Assembly (NCBI GenBank): GCA_028275645.1
Contig: JAPWUH010000031.1
Location: forward strand, 1-10,205
DNA from: Caldivirga sp.
Lineage (GTDB): Archaea; Thermoproteota; Thermoprotei; Thermoproteales; Thermocladiaceae
Length of the DNA: 10,205 nucleotides
Reading direction: 5' to 3'
Both the position numbers and the translations under genes were made by a program. The notes under the pieces were generated by a model. That model made no database searches. It was not told where the DNA came from and was given only the letters and a program-made list of their open reading frames with translations. Shown one piece after another: positions 1 to 6,950 of this stretch. How positions within the stretch are numbered: the first letter of the stretch is position 1; each line of letters opens with the position of its first letter.

Positions 1-480
1 AAGCGTTTTGGTTAACTCAACTGAACCGCCGTAAAATGGGTAACCAACCTTTGTTAAGTCAACTGGGTCTATTAATGAAGCCCCCTCTTTACGTATCACC
101 GACTGTCCCCTTGGCCTAGCCTCCACCGTGAACTCACCCAGTAGGTACATGGGCTCCAGTTCATGCTCTAAACCAACAACCCCCTCAACATCAATCACGT
201 TAACCCCCTCCTTAACCACATCCGTCACGTCGTACATCTTAAAGTTCCAGTCTAGCCATGTGCCCATGGCCTTAGTTAAATCAACCTCCCTACCGTTAAT
301 TACCAGCCTCCTAACCAAGCCATCTTCAATGGCTAAGTAGAGTCTGCCACTGGGCTTCTCGGCGACGTTAAACTCAACCCTGATTAGGTAGCTTGACCCA
401 ACACCCATGTTAGCTACGTTTTCCTTAACCCTCGGCATTGGTAATGGTTCACTCCACGAGTCCCCTAACTTGACTCTTGC

Positions 481-483
481 TTA
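481..483 (-). other. In-frame TAA stop inside the glycoside hydrolase
   Basis: The codon sequence reads LVLD, stop, ARVKLGDSWSEP with no change of frame. Homologues as I recall them have an aromatic residue here (LVLDYAR), so a TAT or TAC to TAA change is the simplest explanation. The open frame continues for 160 codons to the window edge. TAA is not the pyrrolysine codon, so recoding is unlikely. Confidence 0.75.
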
Positions 484-1940
484 ATCAAGGACGAGCACGT
501 TGGGGTTAAGCCTACGCATAGCCCAGGGGCCACTTAGCTTAATTTCACTAACCTTAATGAAGCTAGTTGGTTGTCCACTCACTGGTTCACCTGGCTTAAG
601 TACAAGTAGTTTAGAGCCGACGGGCGTTAACCTAACCTTAACCCAAGTCCTACCATCACTGATGGACCCTGGGTATTCACTCACCTCCCCAGTTAATGGA
701 TCCCAATCCTCAACCTTAAACAAGCCTCTAAAGCCGACTTCAACCTCATGCTCCTTGGCCCTACTGGTGTTGGCCATGAAGGCTACTAGCGAATCCCCCA
801 CACTCCTAACGTGGATTAGGACATCACCGTCGGTATCGGTCTTAGCCCTAACCACCGTGCTTAAGTCTAGGCTACTTAAAACGCTACCTAATTCACCAAT
901 ACCATTAAGCACCTTAACCCTACCCAGCAGCTCGTTGAGTTCAGGCGCCTCAACACCATCAATCATCGTTGGTAGGGGTTTGATGGCAATCACCAGGCCC
1001 CCATTCTCAACAAAACTCTTAAGTAAGTTGAATGTGCTCCTGAGCATGTTGTAACTGGGTGGTATAACAACAATGCTGTACCTAACCCTACCCACGGTCA
1101 ATCTCCTACCCTCAACCTTACCATACTTGGCCAGCAGCAGTTCATCGCCAAGTTCAAAGTCCACGTGAATCCTAGTGAACTCCCTAATCAGGTTCATGAA
1201 CATGTCGTTCACAGCCACTGCCCTTGACTCATTAACGGGGCTGTAGGTGGCCCATACACTACTGATTGGGTGCAGTACCAACACATCCACCAGCCTAACC
1301 CCCATTGATAATGCGTAGCTTAGCCTAGCGAAGTAGTCCTCAATAACCCTATTGAAGCTCCACCACGGTTGACTCCAGTGGATGGTTAAGCCGTAGTCGG
1401 CCTTCCTCCTACCCCTCAGTGAGTATGGTACGAGGTGGTGGTTGAGTAAGTTTACCCCCAACGCATACAGAAAGTCACCAATCCACTTCCTATCCTCGAA
1501 GGTTGGGTGGTGGCCCGTGGCTCCATAGGTCTCGCTGAGAACCCTCTCCTTACCCAGTTGATTAGCCACACTGGCCACCTGCTTGGCTGTTAGGAACGTA
1601 CCCCAGGTTTGGTTGCATAGGTGGTCCATGCCGGGTACGTGCATGTACTCGTAGTGGGGCATGACAGCGCCGACAACGAGCTGAGAGAGTAGGGTATCCT
1701 CCATTAGGTAATGCCCAGTGAACCTAAGCCCATTGGAGCTGCACCAGTTAAATATCTTCCTGCTGAAGTTCTCAACAAACATCATTGTTATGGTCCTCCA
1801 GTAGTCAAGCCTGGTCTTGGTGTAGGAGCCTATGTTGAAGAAGAGTTCAGGCAACCTATCAATAATATCATACCCATTAACCTTCATGAATACCTCAGGC
1901 AACCTATCAGTCCAGGGTAAGGCGTACTGGGGGAATGGAG

Positions 1941-1959
1941 CCCCCTCAGGGGTGTTACC
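1941..1959 (-). other. Frameshift point in the glycoside hydrolase
   Basis: The upstream frame reads ...SRVTP up to about 1950 and then loses family resemblance. The downstream frame has a TAG at 1960-1962, so the switch must lie below that. It carries family-like sequence from about GAPFPQYALPWT onward. Restoring one base in the G4 run at 1949-1952 or the C5 run at 1941-1945 (plus strand) would join the frames, for example as TPPEGAP. This is typical of homopolymer loss in evolution, or of a sequencing indel. Confidence 0.7.
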
Positions 1960-2660
1960 CTACTCCTCCTAGGCGGCCTTGATGCCGTTAAGTTAGGCTC
2001 ATCGGTGAATATGCCAGGTACAATACCACCTATGTAACCCTTAAGGGCATTTACATAGGGCCTATAGGCGATTTCAATAAACTTATCAACGGTATCAGGG
2101 TTAAGTAAGTCAACGTAACTAAAGCCACTGTACCATGGGTCACCTGGCGATGCCACATGTTTAATAAAGTTAAGGTAAAGGTAACCATCCTCAGCCTTAA
2201 CATCACTAACCCTTTGACACTCCTTAGGTATTAGCCCATCATCGGTAGTGCATTTGAAGACTGCTATGACGTCGCTACCGTTGAAAGGTACCGTGTGGGG
2301 CATCATGATTATGGACTTAGCCCTATGTTCAGGGCCAAGGGCTGGTACATAACCCCCTGCGAACCCTGATGGCCACCTATCCTCATCGTAAAGCCAAATT
2401 AACATGCCCAGTTTAGAGGCCTCCTCAACAACAGCCTTAAGCCTGCTAAACCACTCATCACTGAGGTAGGGTGTTAGTAAACCCTCCCTGGCGTGGAAGA
2501 AGGCTCCACCGAACCCACCCTCCTCAAGGATCCTTAATTGCCTAGTTAACTCACCTGCATCAAGCTTATCATTTATGGACCAGAAGGGTATGCCCCTAAA
2601 CCACTTACCTGGGTTCTTAAACTCAGTCTCGGTTAGCATTTAATGGTTAACGCCTATGTT

Positions 2661-2670
2661 GCTTATAAGC
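2661..2670 (-). promoter_or_regulatory. TATA box of the glycoside hydrolase pseudogene
   Basis: The palindromic GCTTATAAGC is centred about 26-27 bases upstream of the ATG at 2639. That is the archaeal TATA spacing for a leaderless transcript. It lies in the 57-base gap after the DUF655 gene, so the broken gene has its own promoter. Confidence 0.6.
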
Positions 2671-2696
2671 ATGCGGGTTAACAGGTTAGGTAACCG

Positions 2697-3272
2697 TTAG
2701 GGTGGGGGTGGTGCTGCGAATAGGTAGTACTGTTCATTGCCCTGAATCTCCCTGAGAATCCTCTCCACTATCAACCTCTGCACATTGACGCCTATCCTGT
2801 TTTTGAAGTCATCGAAGCTTTCAAAGGGTTTCCTAGCCCTCTCCTCAAGTATTTGATTAAGGGTCTTCTTACCAATACCCTTAAGTAGCTCGATGCTGTG
2901 TAGCTTGAGTGTTAGGGGTCCTGCCTTGTTCAGCCAGTCTATGAAGAACCTCTCCCTCGCCTTAACTATCTTATCAACCAATGACTCAAGCTCCTGCCTG
3001 GCCTGAGGGGTTAATTCATCGTACCTAAGTCTCCTGACAATCTTGTTAATCTTATCCCTAACCCCATCACCAATGTAAACCCTCTCCCCAACCTCCACAG
3101 TGGCCTCATGTTTAAGTGTGACTAGGAGTAGGGTGAAGTACTCCTCCCCAACCACCTGCAGGTACGTGTCCCTCCTTGGGAATCCCCTCCTTATTATGTC
3201 AGCCTCCTTCATTAAAGCCTCCTCAGGGGGTATGATGTCTAGTACGTATGCGTACTCCTCCTTCCTAACCAT
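2697..3272 (-). CDS. DUF655 family protein with helix-hairpin-helix
   Basis: This 191-residue protein matches the archaeal DUF655 family, which is recurrently encoded beside rpoF. The N-terminal part (about residues 5-75) is a compact beta-rich region resembling an OB-like fold. A charged helical stretch follows (80-115). Residues 125-162 contain a helix-hairpin-helix with LLKGIGKKTLNQILEERA, which implies nucleic-acid binding. The protein ends in AAPPPP. Its molecular role is unknown; the gene neighbourhood suggests transcription or RNA metabolism. The ATG at 3272 lies 7 bases after the rpoF stop. A GGTGAT Shine-Dalgarno overlaps that stop, so the two genes are co-transcribed and probably translationally linked. 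In many archaea the next gene is ksgA; here it is replaced by the broken glycosidase. Confidence 0.9.
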   Translation of the reverse strand: MVRKEEYAYVLDIIPPEEALMKEADIIRRGFPRRDTYLQVVGEEYFTLLLVTLKHEATVEVGERVYIGDGVRDKINKIVRRLRYDELTPQARQELESLVDKIVKARERFFIDWLNKAGPLTLKLHSIELLKGIGKKTLNQILEERARKPFESFDDFKNRIGVNVQRLIVERILREIQGNEQYYLFAAPPPP

Positions 3273-3278
3273 TACTCA

Positions 3279-3284
3279 ATCACC
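3279..3284 (-). promoter_or_regulatory. Shine-Dalgarno site of the DUF655 gene
   Basis: GGTGAT, complementary to the 3' tail of archaeal 16S rRNA, is 6 bases before the ATG at 3272. It overlaps the TGA stop of rpoF. It supports the chosen start and the operon. Confidence 0.65.
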
Positions 3285-3627
3285 CTGACTTTGACCTATA
3301 GGAGTTGAGTAGGTTAATCATCTCCCTCAGGTCCTCATCCTTAAACGGCCTCTTCTCCACGCTTATTATTGACTGAAGTTCCTCAATGGTGGATGGCATT
3401 ATGTTGACGACTTGTATCGCTGTTATCCTGGCTAACCCATACTTCTCAGTTAACTCCTTGACTAGGGCTTGCGCATCCTCAGGCTTAACCTTACTATACC
3501 TCCTCAGGTAATCAAGGGTAATGTTAACCACCTGCGACTCTAACCCATACTTAGTTACAATATCCTCAAGTAGCCTGAGTGCCTCCGGGTTACTCATGTC
3601 AATGTAACCCTTTATCTTCCTAACCAC
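3280..3627 (-). CDS. rpoF: DNA-directed RNA polymerase subunit Rpo4 (RpoF, Rpb4 homologue)
   Basis: This 115-residue protein is the archaeal counterpart of eukaryotic Rpb4. With RpoE (Rpo7) it forms the stalk of RNA polymerase, which helps promoter opening, RNA binding and termination. The N-terminal strand region includes VRKIKGYIDM. An HRDC-like helical domain follows, with YLRRYSKVKPEDAQALV, the family-typical ITAIQVVNIMPSTIEEL at about residues 69-85, and a C-terminal LREMINLL helix. Length is normal for the family. The start is a GTG at 3627. The only nearby ATG (3629) is out of frame, and the TATA centre lies 25-26 bases upstream, so the mRNA probably starts at or within a base or two of the GTG. 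The next in-frame ATG is at residue 11 (MSNPEA) and is a less likely alternative. The DUF655 gene follows directly. Confidence 0.95.
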   Translation of the reverse strand: MVRKIKGYIDMSNPEALRLLEDIVTKYGLESQVVNITLDYLRRYSKVKPEDAQALVKELTEKYGLARITAIQVVNIMPSTIEELQSIISVEKRPFKDEDLREMINLLNSYRSKSG

Positions 3628-3648
3628 ATTAAGTTAACCCAGATAATC

Positions 3649-3656
3649 TTTATAAA
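3649..3656 (-). promoter_or_regulatory. TATA box of the rpoF operon
   Basis: TTTATAAA is centred about 25-26 bases ahead of the GTG at 3627, embedded in AATCTTTATAAAGATT. The spacing predicts a leaderless rpoF transcript. Confidence 0.75.
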
Positions 3657-3680
3657 GATTATTATTAAGGCCTACCACTT

Positions 3681-3698
3681 CCTTGAAGAATTTCAAGG
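3681..3698. repeat. Inverted repeat upstream of the rpoF promoter
   Basis: CCTTGAA (3681-3687) and TTCAAGG (3692-3698) are perfect 7-base arms around a 4-base loop. The element lies about 25 bases upstream of the rpoF TATA box and downstream of dph5. It could be a regulator site for rpoF, or a hairpin in a dph5 read-through RNA. Which one cannot be decided from sequence. Confidence 0.5.
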
Positions 3699-3731
3699 CC
3701 AATTAAAGCCATTCCCGGCAAAGCGCCCTTA

Positions 3732-3751
3732 ACGTTTACGGGGCTAAACGT
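3732..3751. repeat. Inverted repeat in the dph5-rpoF intergenic region
   Basis: ACGTTTA (3732-3738) and TAAACGT (3745-3751) are perfect 7-base arms around a 6-base GC-only spacer (CGGGGC). The element is about 40 bases past the dph5 stop. It could form a hairpin in RNA from the minus strand or act as a DNA operator. The whole stretch 3628-3791 holds no recognised gene. Besides the two inverted repeats and the rpoF TATA box there is only a 31-codon minus-strand frame (about 3757-3665) with no supporting evidence. Confidence 0.5.
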
Positions 3752-3791
3752 CATCATGGCCTCAAACCCTGCTGATGGAAGACTTAGTTGA

Positions 3792-4631
3792 TTATCCACT
3801 TGAGTGTTCCATAGCTCTCATGAGCGTCTTAACATGGTTAACGTGCCTCCTTAGTAGCTCCTCATCAGCCCCATGGACAACCCTCAGGTACTCCTCCTCA
3901 ACTGGGTTTAGGAGGCCGGGGATTAGTATTACGCTGGGTGGCTTAAGGTCAGGTGGGTTTGTTAAACTGGCGACTACTACGGCTTGGTCACTCCAACCAA
4001 CCCTAGATTCAAACACCGCAGCTAGGTCATCACTTACAATTCCTTGCTTAACTTCATTCTCAAGCCTAATGAGTATGTTGACTGCCTCCTTAATGCTCAT
4101 GAACCCACCCCCATCCTTAATGTCGAGGAGTAGGGGTGTGTGGAGACCCCTGCTAATGTTGCCGGCTAGGACCTCGTAGGCCCTTTTACTAAGCACCCCA
4201 CCCCTCTCATATGTCACGGTGGCCACTGGCCCTAGTTTATATGGTGAGAGGCCGGCTTGACTAACGGCTGCGCACACAATGCTGATGCCATTAATAACCC
4301 TGACCCTTATGCCCAGTTGAGTTGCTTGTGTTACCAATGCTGAGTGGGTGGTGGCTAGCATTGGATCCCCTATCACGGCTAAGGCGGCTGAGCCCTTCTC
4401 CCTAATGGCTTTGATTAGGGCTTTACCGCTCTCCTCCTCGAGATCCCTCCTACTCAATTTAACCACGCTCCTTCCCACGACCTTAGCTATATGGTCGCTT
4501 AGGCTAGTTTCAAACATTGACGTGTACTCCTCTATGAAAACCTCACCAACACTCCTAAGCACATTAATGGCCTCCTGGGTTATTTGCCCAGGTCCAAGCC
4601 CAACACCCACTATGTATAGTACGCCAATCAT
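3792..4631 (-). CDS. dph5: Diphthine synthase (diphthamide biosynthesis methyltransferase)
   Basis: This SAM-dependent enzyme, also called DphB in archaea, methylates the modified histidine of elongation factor 2 on the way to diphthamide. The 279 residues match the family closely: GVGLGPGQIT (9-18) at the N-terminal glycine loop, EEYTS (34-38), GDPMLATTHSAL (88-99), GLSPYKLGPVATVTY (127-141), LLLDIKDGG (167-175) and ESRVGWSDQ near the C-terminal third. It belongs to the tetrapyrrole methylase fold, is cytoplasmic, and has no signal peptide. The ATG at 4631 lies about 25 bases below a TATA-like TTTTAAAT, which indicates its own leaderless transcript although mqnC ends only 40 bases upstream on the same strand. 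It has no functional link to mqnC that I know of; the adjacency looks like packing of core genes. Confidence 0.95.
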   Translation of the reverse strand: MIGVLYIVGVGLGPGQITQEAINVLRSVGEVFIEEYTSMFETSLSDHIAKVVGRSVVKLSRRDLEEESGKALIKAIREKGSAALAVIGDPMLATTHSALVTQATQLGIRVRVINGISIVCAAVSQAGLSPYKLGPVATVTYERGGVLSKRAYEVLAGNISRGLHTPLLLDIKDGGGFMSIKEAVNILIRLENEVKQGIVSDDLAAVFESRVGWSDQAVVVASLTNPPDLKPPSVILIPGLLNPVEEEYLRVVHGADEELLRRHVNHVKTLMRAMEHSSG

Positions 4632-4652
4632 TAACCTTCATTGTGCTTATTA

Positions 4653-4660
4653 ATTTAAAA
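4653..4660 (-). promoter_or_regulatory. TATA box of dph5
   Basis: TTTTAAAT on the minus strand is centred 25-26 bases before the ATG at 4631, within the 40-base gap after mqnC. The T-rich minus-strand sequence here could also help end mqnC transcription. Confidence 0.6.
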
Positions 4661-4671
4661 CCCTAAGCCCG

Positions 4672-5748
4672 CTAACTGTAGATTTTAACAACCCTGTACC
4701 AGTTATCTCTCTCCGCCGGCTTAAGGCCAATGGCCCTTATTAAACTGATCACATTATCCTTGGTGAGGGTTGGTTTACCAAGGCCCGTTGCCGGTATCAC
4801 CCTCTCCTCGTATAGCGTGCCACCGAAGTCGTTGGCACCGAATTTAAGGGCTAATTGAGCCGCCTCCAGGCCGTTGGTTAACCAACTCGACTGTATGTTA
4901 GGTAACTCACCCCTGAATACTAGCCTAGCCACTGCAACCACCCTCAGCAGCGTTGCCGATGTCAATGGGTAGGGCACTTTACTCGTCAATTCGCTGTTAC
5001 CTGGTTCAAAGTTCCAGGCCGTGAAGGATAGGAAACCCCTCGTCCTCCTCTGCAGTTGAATTATCCTGTATAGGTGTTCAGCCCAATCTGCCTTAGACTC
5101 AACGTGACCGTACATCATTGTTGCATTGCTCATTATACCCAACCCATGGGCCTCCTCCATTATTCTAAGCCAAGTCTCAGCGGTGATCTTGTGAGGTGCT
5201 ATCACCCTCCTAACATCATCAACCAAAATCTCCCCACCCCCACCAGCCAGCGTATCCATGCCAGCGGCCCTAAGTCTCTCAAGAACCTCCCTGTAACTCA
5301 TCCTATGTCTCCTAGCCAGGTAATCCACCTCTATAGGGCTTAAGCCATGTATGGCAACATGGGGTAGCCTACCCTTCAATGCCTTAAATAAACCCTCGTA
5401 ATACTCAATGTCCAGTTCAGGGTTTATACCGCCCTGAACCAGGATCTGCCTAATCCCAAACCTAGAATCAACCTCGGCTGCAAGTTTAACTGCTTGGTCA
5501 ATACTCATGGTGTAGGCCTCAGGGTGCCTTAATGGCCTGTAGAAGGCACAGAATTTACAGGCCACTATACAGACGTTGGTGTAGTTGAGTATTAGGTTGG
5601 GTATGAAGGTTACCACATTGCCGAACAGCCTCCTGGTTAGGCCATCAGCAGCCATACCCAGGTCCCATAGGTTTAACTCAAGTAGCCTCTCTATGTCAGG
5701 TGGCTTTAACTCCTCACCACTCAGCGCCTTCTCAAGGACCTGATCCAT
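4672..5748 (-). CDS. mqnC: Dehypoxanthine futalosine cyclase MqnC (radical SAM)
   Basis: MqnC cyclises dehypoxanthine futalosine to cyclic dehypoxanthinyl futalosine in the futalosine route to menaquinone. The 358-residue protein has the radical SAM cluster motif C60-x3-C64-x2-C67 within NYTNVCIVACKFCAFYR, which binds [4Fe-4S]. MqnC hallmarks follow: ILVQGGINPEL, VAIHGLSPIEVDYLA, AGMDTLAGGGGEIL, ATMMYGHVES, SFTAWNFEPGNSEL and, in the C-terminal region, SSWLTNGLEAAQLALKFGANDFGGT. The W-containing FTAW and the GANDFGGT block separate it from its neighbour MqnE. The ATG at 5748 is reached with a short leader from a TATA-like element about 29 bases upstream. It is divergent from mqnE across 104 bases, so the two may share regulation. 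Confidence 0.93.
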   Translation of the reverse strand: MDQVLEKALSGEELKPPDIERLLELNLWDLGMAADGLTRRLFGNVVTFIPNLILNYTNVCIVACKFCAFYRPLRHPEAYTMSIDQAVKLAAEVDSRFGIRQILVQGGINPELDIEYYEGLFKALKGRLPHVAIHGLSPIEVDYLARRHRMSYREVLERLRAAGMDTLAGGGGEILVDDVRRVIAPHKITAETWLRIMEEAHGLGIMSNATMMYGHVESKADWAEHLYRIIQLQRRTRGFLSFTAWNFEPGNSELTSKVPYPLTSATLLRVVAVARLVFRGELPNIQSSWLTNGLEAAQLALKFGANDFGGTLYEERVIPATGLGKPTLTKDNVISLIRAIGLKPAERDNWYRVVKIYS

Positions 5749-5762
5749 CGGTTAATCAACCC

Positions 5763-5772
5763 CCCTTAAGGG
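5763..5772. repeat. Perfect 10-base palindrome ahead of mqnC
   Basis: CCCTTAAGGG lies between the putative mqnC TATA element and its start codon, in the mqnC-mqnE divergent promoter region. Its place at or near the mqnC transcription start would suit a repressor site. A 10-base palindrome can also occur by chance. Confidence 0.35.
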
Positions 5773-5773
5773 T

Positions 5774-5782
5774 TCTTTAACG
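5774..5782 (-). promoter_or_regulatory. Possible TATA element of mqnC
   Basis: The minus-strand GTTAAAGAA is about 29 bases before the ATG at 5748. It is the only AT-rich TATA-like candidate at suitable distance, but it is a weak match. Confidence 0.35.
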
Positions 5783-5821
5783 TTAACCTGCACTTCACCT
5801 AGTTCATGGGTATTGGGTTAG

Positions 5822-5829
5822 TTTTTTAA
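5822..5829 (+). promoter_or_regulatory. TATA box of mqnE-mqnA
   Basis: TTTTTTAA is centred 27-28 bases before the ATG at 5853. This fits a leaderless mqnE transcript that also carries mqnA. Confidence 0.6.
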
Positions 5830-5852
5830 GCATATGAGGATGTGACTTAGCA

Positions 5853-6950
5853 ATGTGCACAATTAACGATATTAGGAACGCCGTGTCTAATGGGTTGAGT
5901 AGGGGTGATGCATTAAGCCTATTCAACCAGTGCGACTTCAAGGCCCTAGCCAAGGTTGCTGATGAATTAACCACCCAGTTAACCGGCGACACGGTTACAT
6001 TCGTCAACAACGTTGTCATTAACTACACCAACGTGTGCGTCGCCCAATGCCCAATATGCGCCTTCTACAGGCCTAAGGGACATCCTGAGGCATACCTGAG
6101 GAGCCCCCAGGAGGTGGTTAAGGGTGTCCTGGAGGCTAAGGCTAGGTACGGCATCACCGAGCTTCACATCAACGGCGGCTTCAACCCAGACTTAACCGTG
6201 GAGTACTTTGAGGAGTTGTTCAGTAGCGTCAAGAAGACTGCACCTGACGTTACCATTAAGGGGCCGACGGCCGCTGAGGTTGACTTCTACGCCAGGATTT
6301 GGAGGATGAGCACCAGGGAGGTGCTGGAGAGGTTCAGGAATGCCGGCTTAGATGCTTTATCCGGTGGTGGGGCTGAGATCCTCAGTGAGGATGTTAGGAG
6401 GGTGATAACGCCGTATAAGTTTAACGCTGAGGCTTGGCTTAAAATATCCATGGAGGCGCATGAACTTGGGCTGAAGACCAATGCAACCATGCTGTACGGC
6501 CACATAGAGGCACCACAGCACATAGTGAACCACATCTTCTCAATAAGGGAGCTTCAGGAGAAGACTCATGGGATCCTCCTCTTCATACCAATTAAGTTCG
6601 TCCCATGGAATACAAAGCTATATAGGGATGGGTTGGTTAAGGGGCCTGCACCAGCTGAACTCGACGTAAAGGTTATGGCTATCTCAAGGCTGATACTGGG
6701 GGGTAGTATTAAGAGGATTGGTGCTTATTGGACCTCAGTGGGTAAGAGAATGGCGTCAACGTTACTAATGGCAGGCGCAAACGACCTGGTGGGCACGATG
6801 ATAAATGAGCAGGTCCTCAGGCAGGCGGGTTCAGTGGAGCCCATTAAGCCAACCACGGTGGCTGAGCTGGCTCACATTGTAAGGGAGGTTGGGAAGAGGC
6901 CCTTCCTGAGGGATACCTTCCACGTTAAGCTAATTGAGGTGAATCAATGA
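5853..6950 (+). CDS. mqnE: Aminodeoxyfutalosine synthase MqnE (radical SAM)
   Basis: MqnE joins the chorismate-derived 3-[(1-carboxyvinyl)oxy]benzoate to the deoxyadenosyl radical of SAM, giving 6-amino-6-deoxyfutalosine in menaquinone synthesis. The 365 residues carry C62-x3-C66-x2-C69 (NYTNVCVAQCPICAFYR) for the [4Fe-4S] cluster. MqnE-specific blocks follow: GITELHINGGFNPDL, IKGPTAAEVDFYARIW, LSGGGAEIL, NATMLYGHIEAP, RELQEKTHGILLFIPIKFVPWNTKL and AGANDLVGTMINEQVL. It shares CAFYRP..HPEAY with MqnC, so the two are diverged paralogues side by side. The ATG at 5853 follows a TATA box at leaderless distance. The 3' end overlaps mqnA by four bases (ATGA), so the two are co-translated and encode consecutive steps. 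Confidence 0.93.
   Translation: MCTINDIRNAVSNGLSRGDALSLFNQCDFKALAKVADELTTQLTGDTVTFVNNVVINYTNVCVAQCPICAFYRPKGHPEAYLRSPQEVVKGVLEAKARYGITELHINGGFNPDLTVEYFEELFSSVKKTAPDVTIKGPTAAEVDFYARIWRMSTREVLERFRNAGLDALSGGGAEILSEDVRRVITPYKFNAEAWLKISMEAHELGLKTNATMLYGHIEAPQHIVNHIFSIRELQEKTHGILLFIPIKFVPWNTKLYRDGLVKGPAPAELDVKVMAISRLILGGSIKRIGAYWTSVGKRMASTLLMAGANDLVGTMINEQVLRQAGSVEPIKPTTVAELAHIVREVGKRPFLRDTFHVKLIEVNQ
6936..6942 (+). promoter_or_regulatory. Shine-Dalgarno site of mqnA
   Basis: GAGGTGA, inside the last codons of mqnE, is 4 bases before the mqnA ATG at 6947. It fixes the mqnA start and contrasts with the leaderless first gene mqnE. Confidence 0.75.

Larger units (their letters stand above)
1..2639 (-). 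pseudogene. Broken glycoside hydrolase, GH106 / alpha-L-rhamnosidase-like, 3' end beyond window
   Basis: Read from 2639 downward, the first 230 or so codons give a TIM-barrel glycosidase N-terminus. It has RGIPFWSIND (residues 15-24), YDEDRWPSGFAGG (84-96) and GIFTDEP (209-215), whose Glu is a likely catalytic acid. The frame then fails near 1941-1959 and runs into a TGA at 1884. The adjacent frame continues the family pattern at once (PQYALPWTDRLPEVF, then NGYD, WCSSNGLRFTGH and VLSETYGATGHH) down to a TAA at 481-483. Beyond that stop the same frame stays open to base 1, encoding a galactose-binding-like beta-sandwich (ARVKLGDSWSEP, YLLGEFTVEA, YPFYGGSVEL). The combined product would exceed 870 residues, normal for these enzymes. 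Two separate lesions make decay more likely than programmed recoding, although assembly error cannot be excluded. The start ATG at 2639 lies about 26 bases from a good TATA box. The GH106 assignment comes from recalled motifs; substrate is unknown. Confidence 0.8.

Noticed and set aside
481..483. Recoded stop (pyrrolysine or selenocysteine) in the glycosidase
   Set aside because: The codon is TAA, used for neither amino acid, and a separate frameshift is also present.
500..1054. Plus-strand open frames of 184, 134, 102 and 101 codons opposite the minus-strand genes
   Set aside because: Their translations are Ser/Thr/Leu/Pro-rich and lack motifs, as expected of antisense shadows of the real genes.
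1847..1909. 15-base direct repeat (TCAGGCAACCTATCA at 1847-1861 and 1895-1909) close to the frameshift
   Set aside because: It encodes the DRLPE motif twice in frame, 48 bases apart, so it cannot explain a frame change; probably coincidental similarity of two family motifs.
3665..3757. A 31-codon minus-strand frame, stop included (peptide begins MMTFSPVNVKG), between dph5 and rpoF
   Set aside because: No convincing TATA box or Shine-Dalgarno, overlaps both inverted repeats, no recognised family; not called as a gene.
3690..3760. Possible C/D box guide RNA, from ATGATGA on the minus strand at 3757-3751
   Set aside because: No CUGA D box at suitable distance and no terminal stem; a single 7-base match is not enough.
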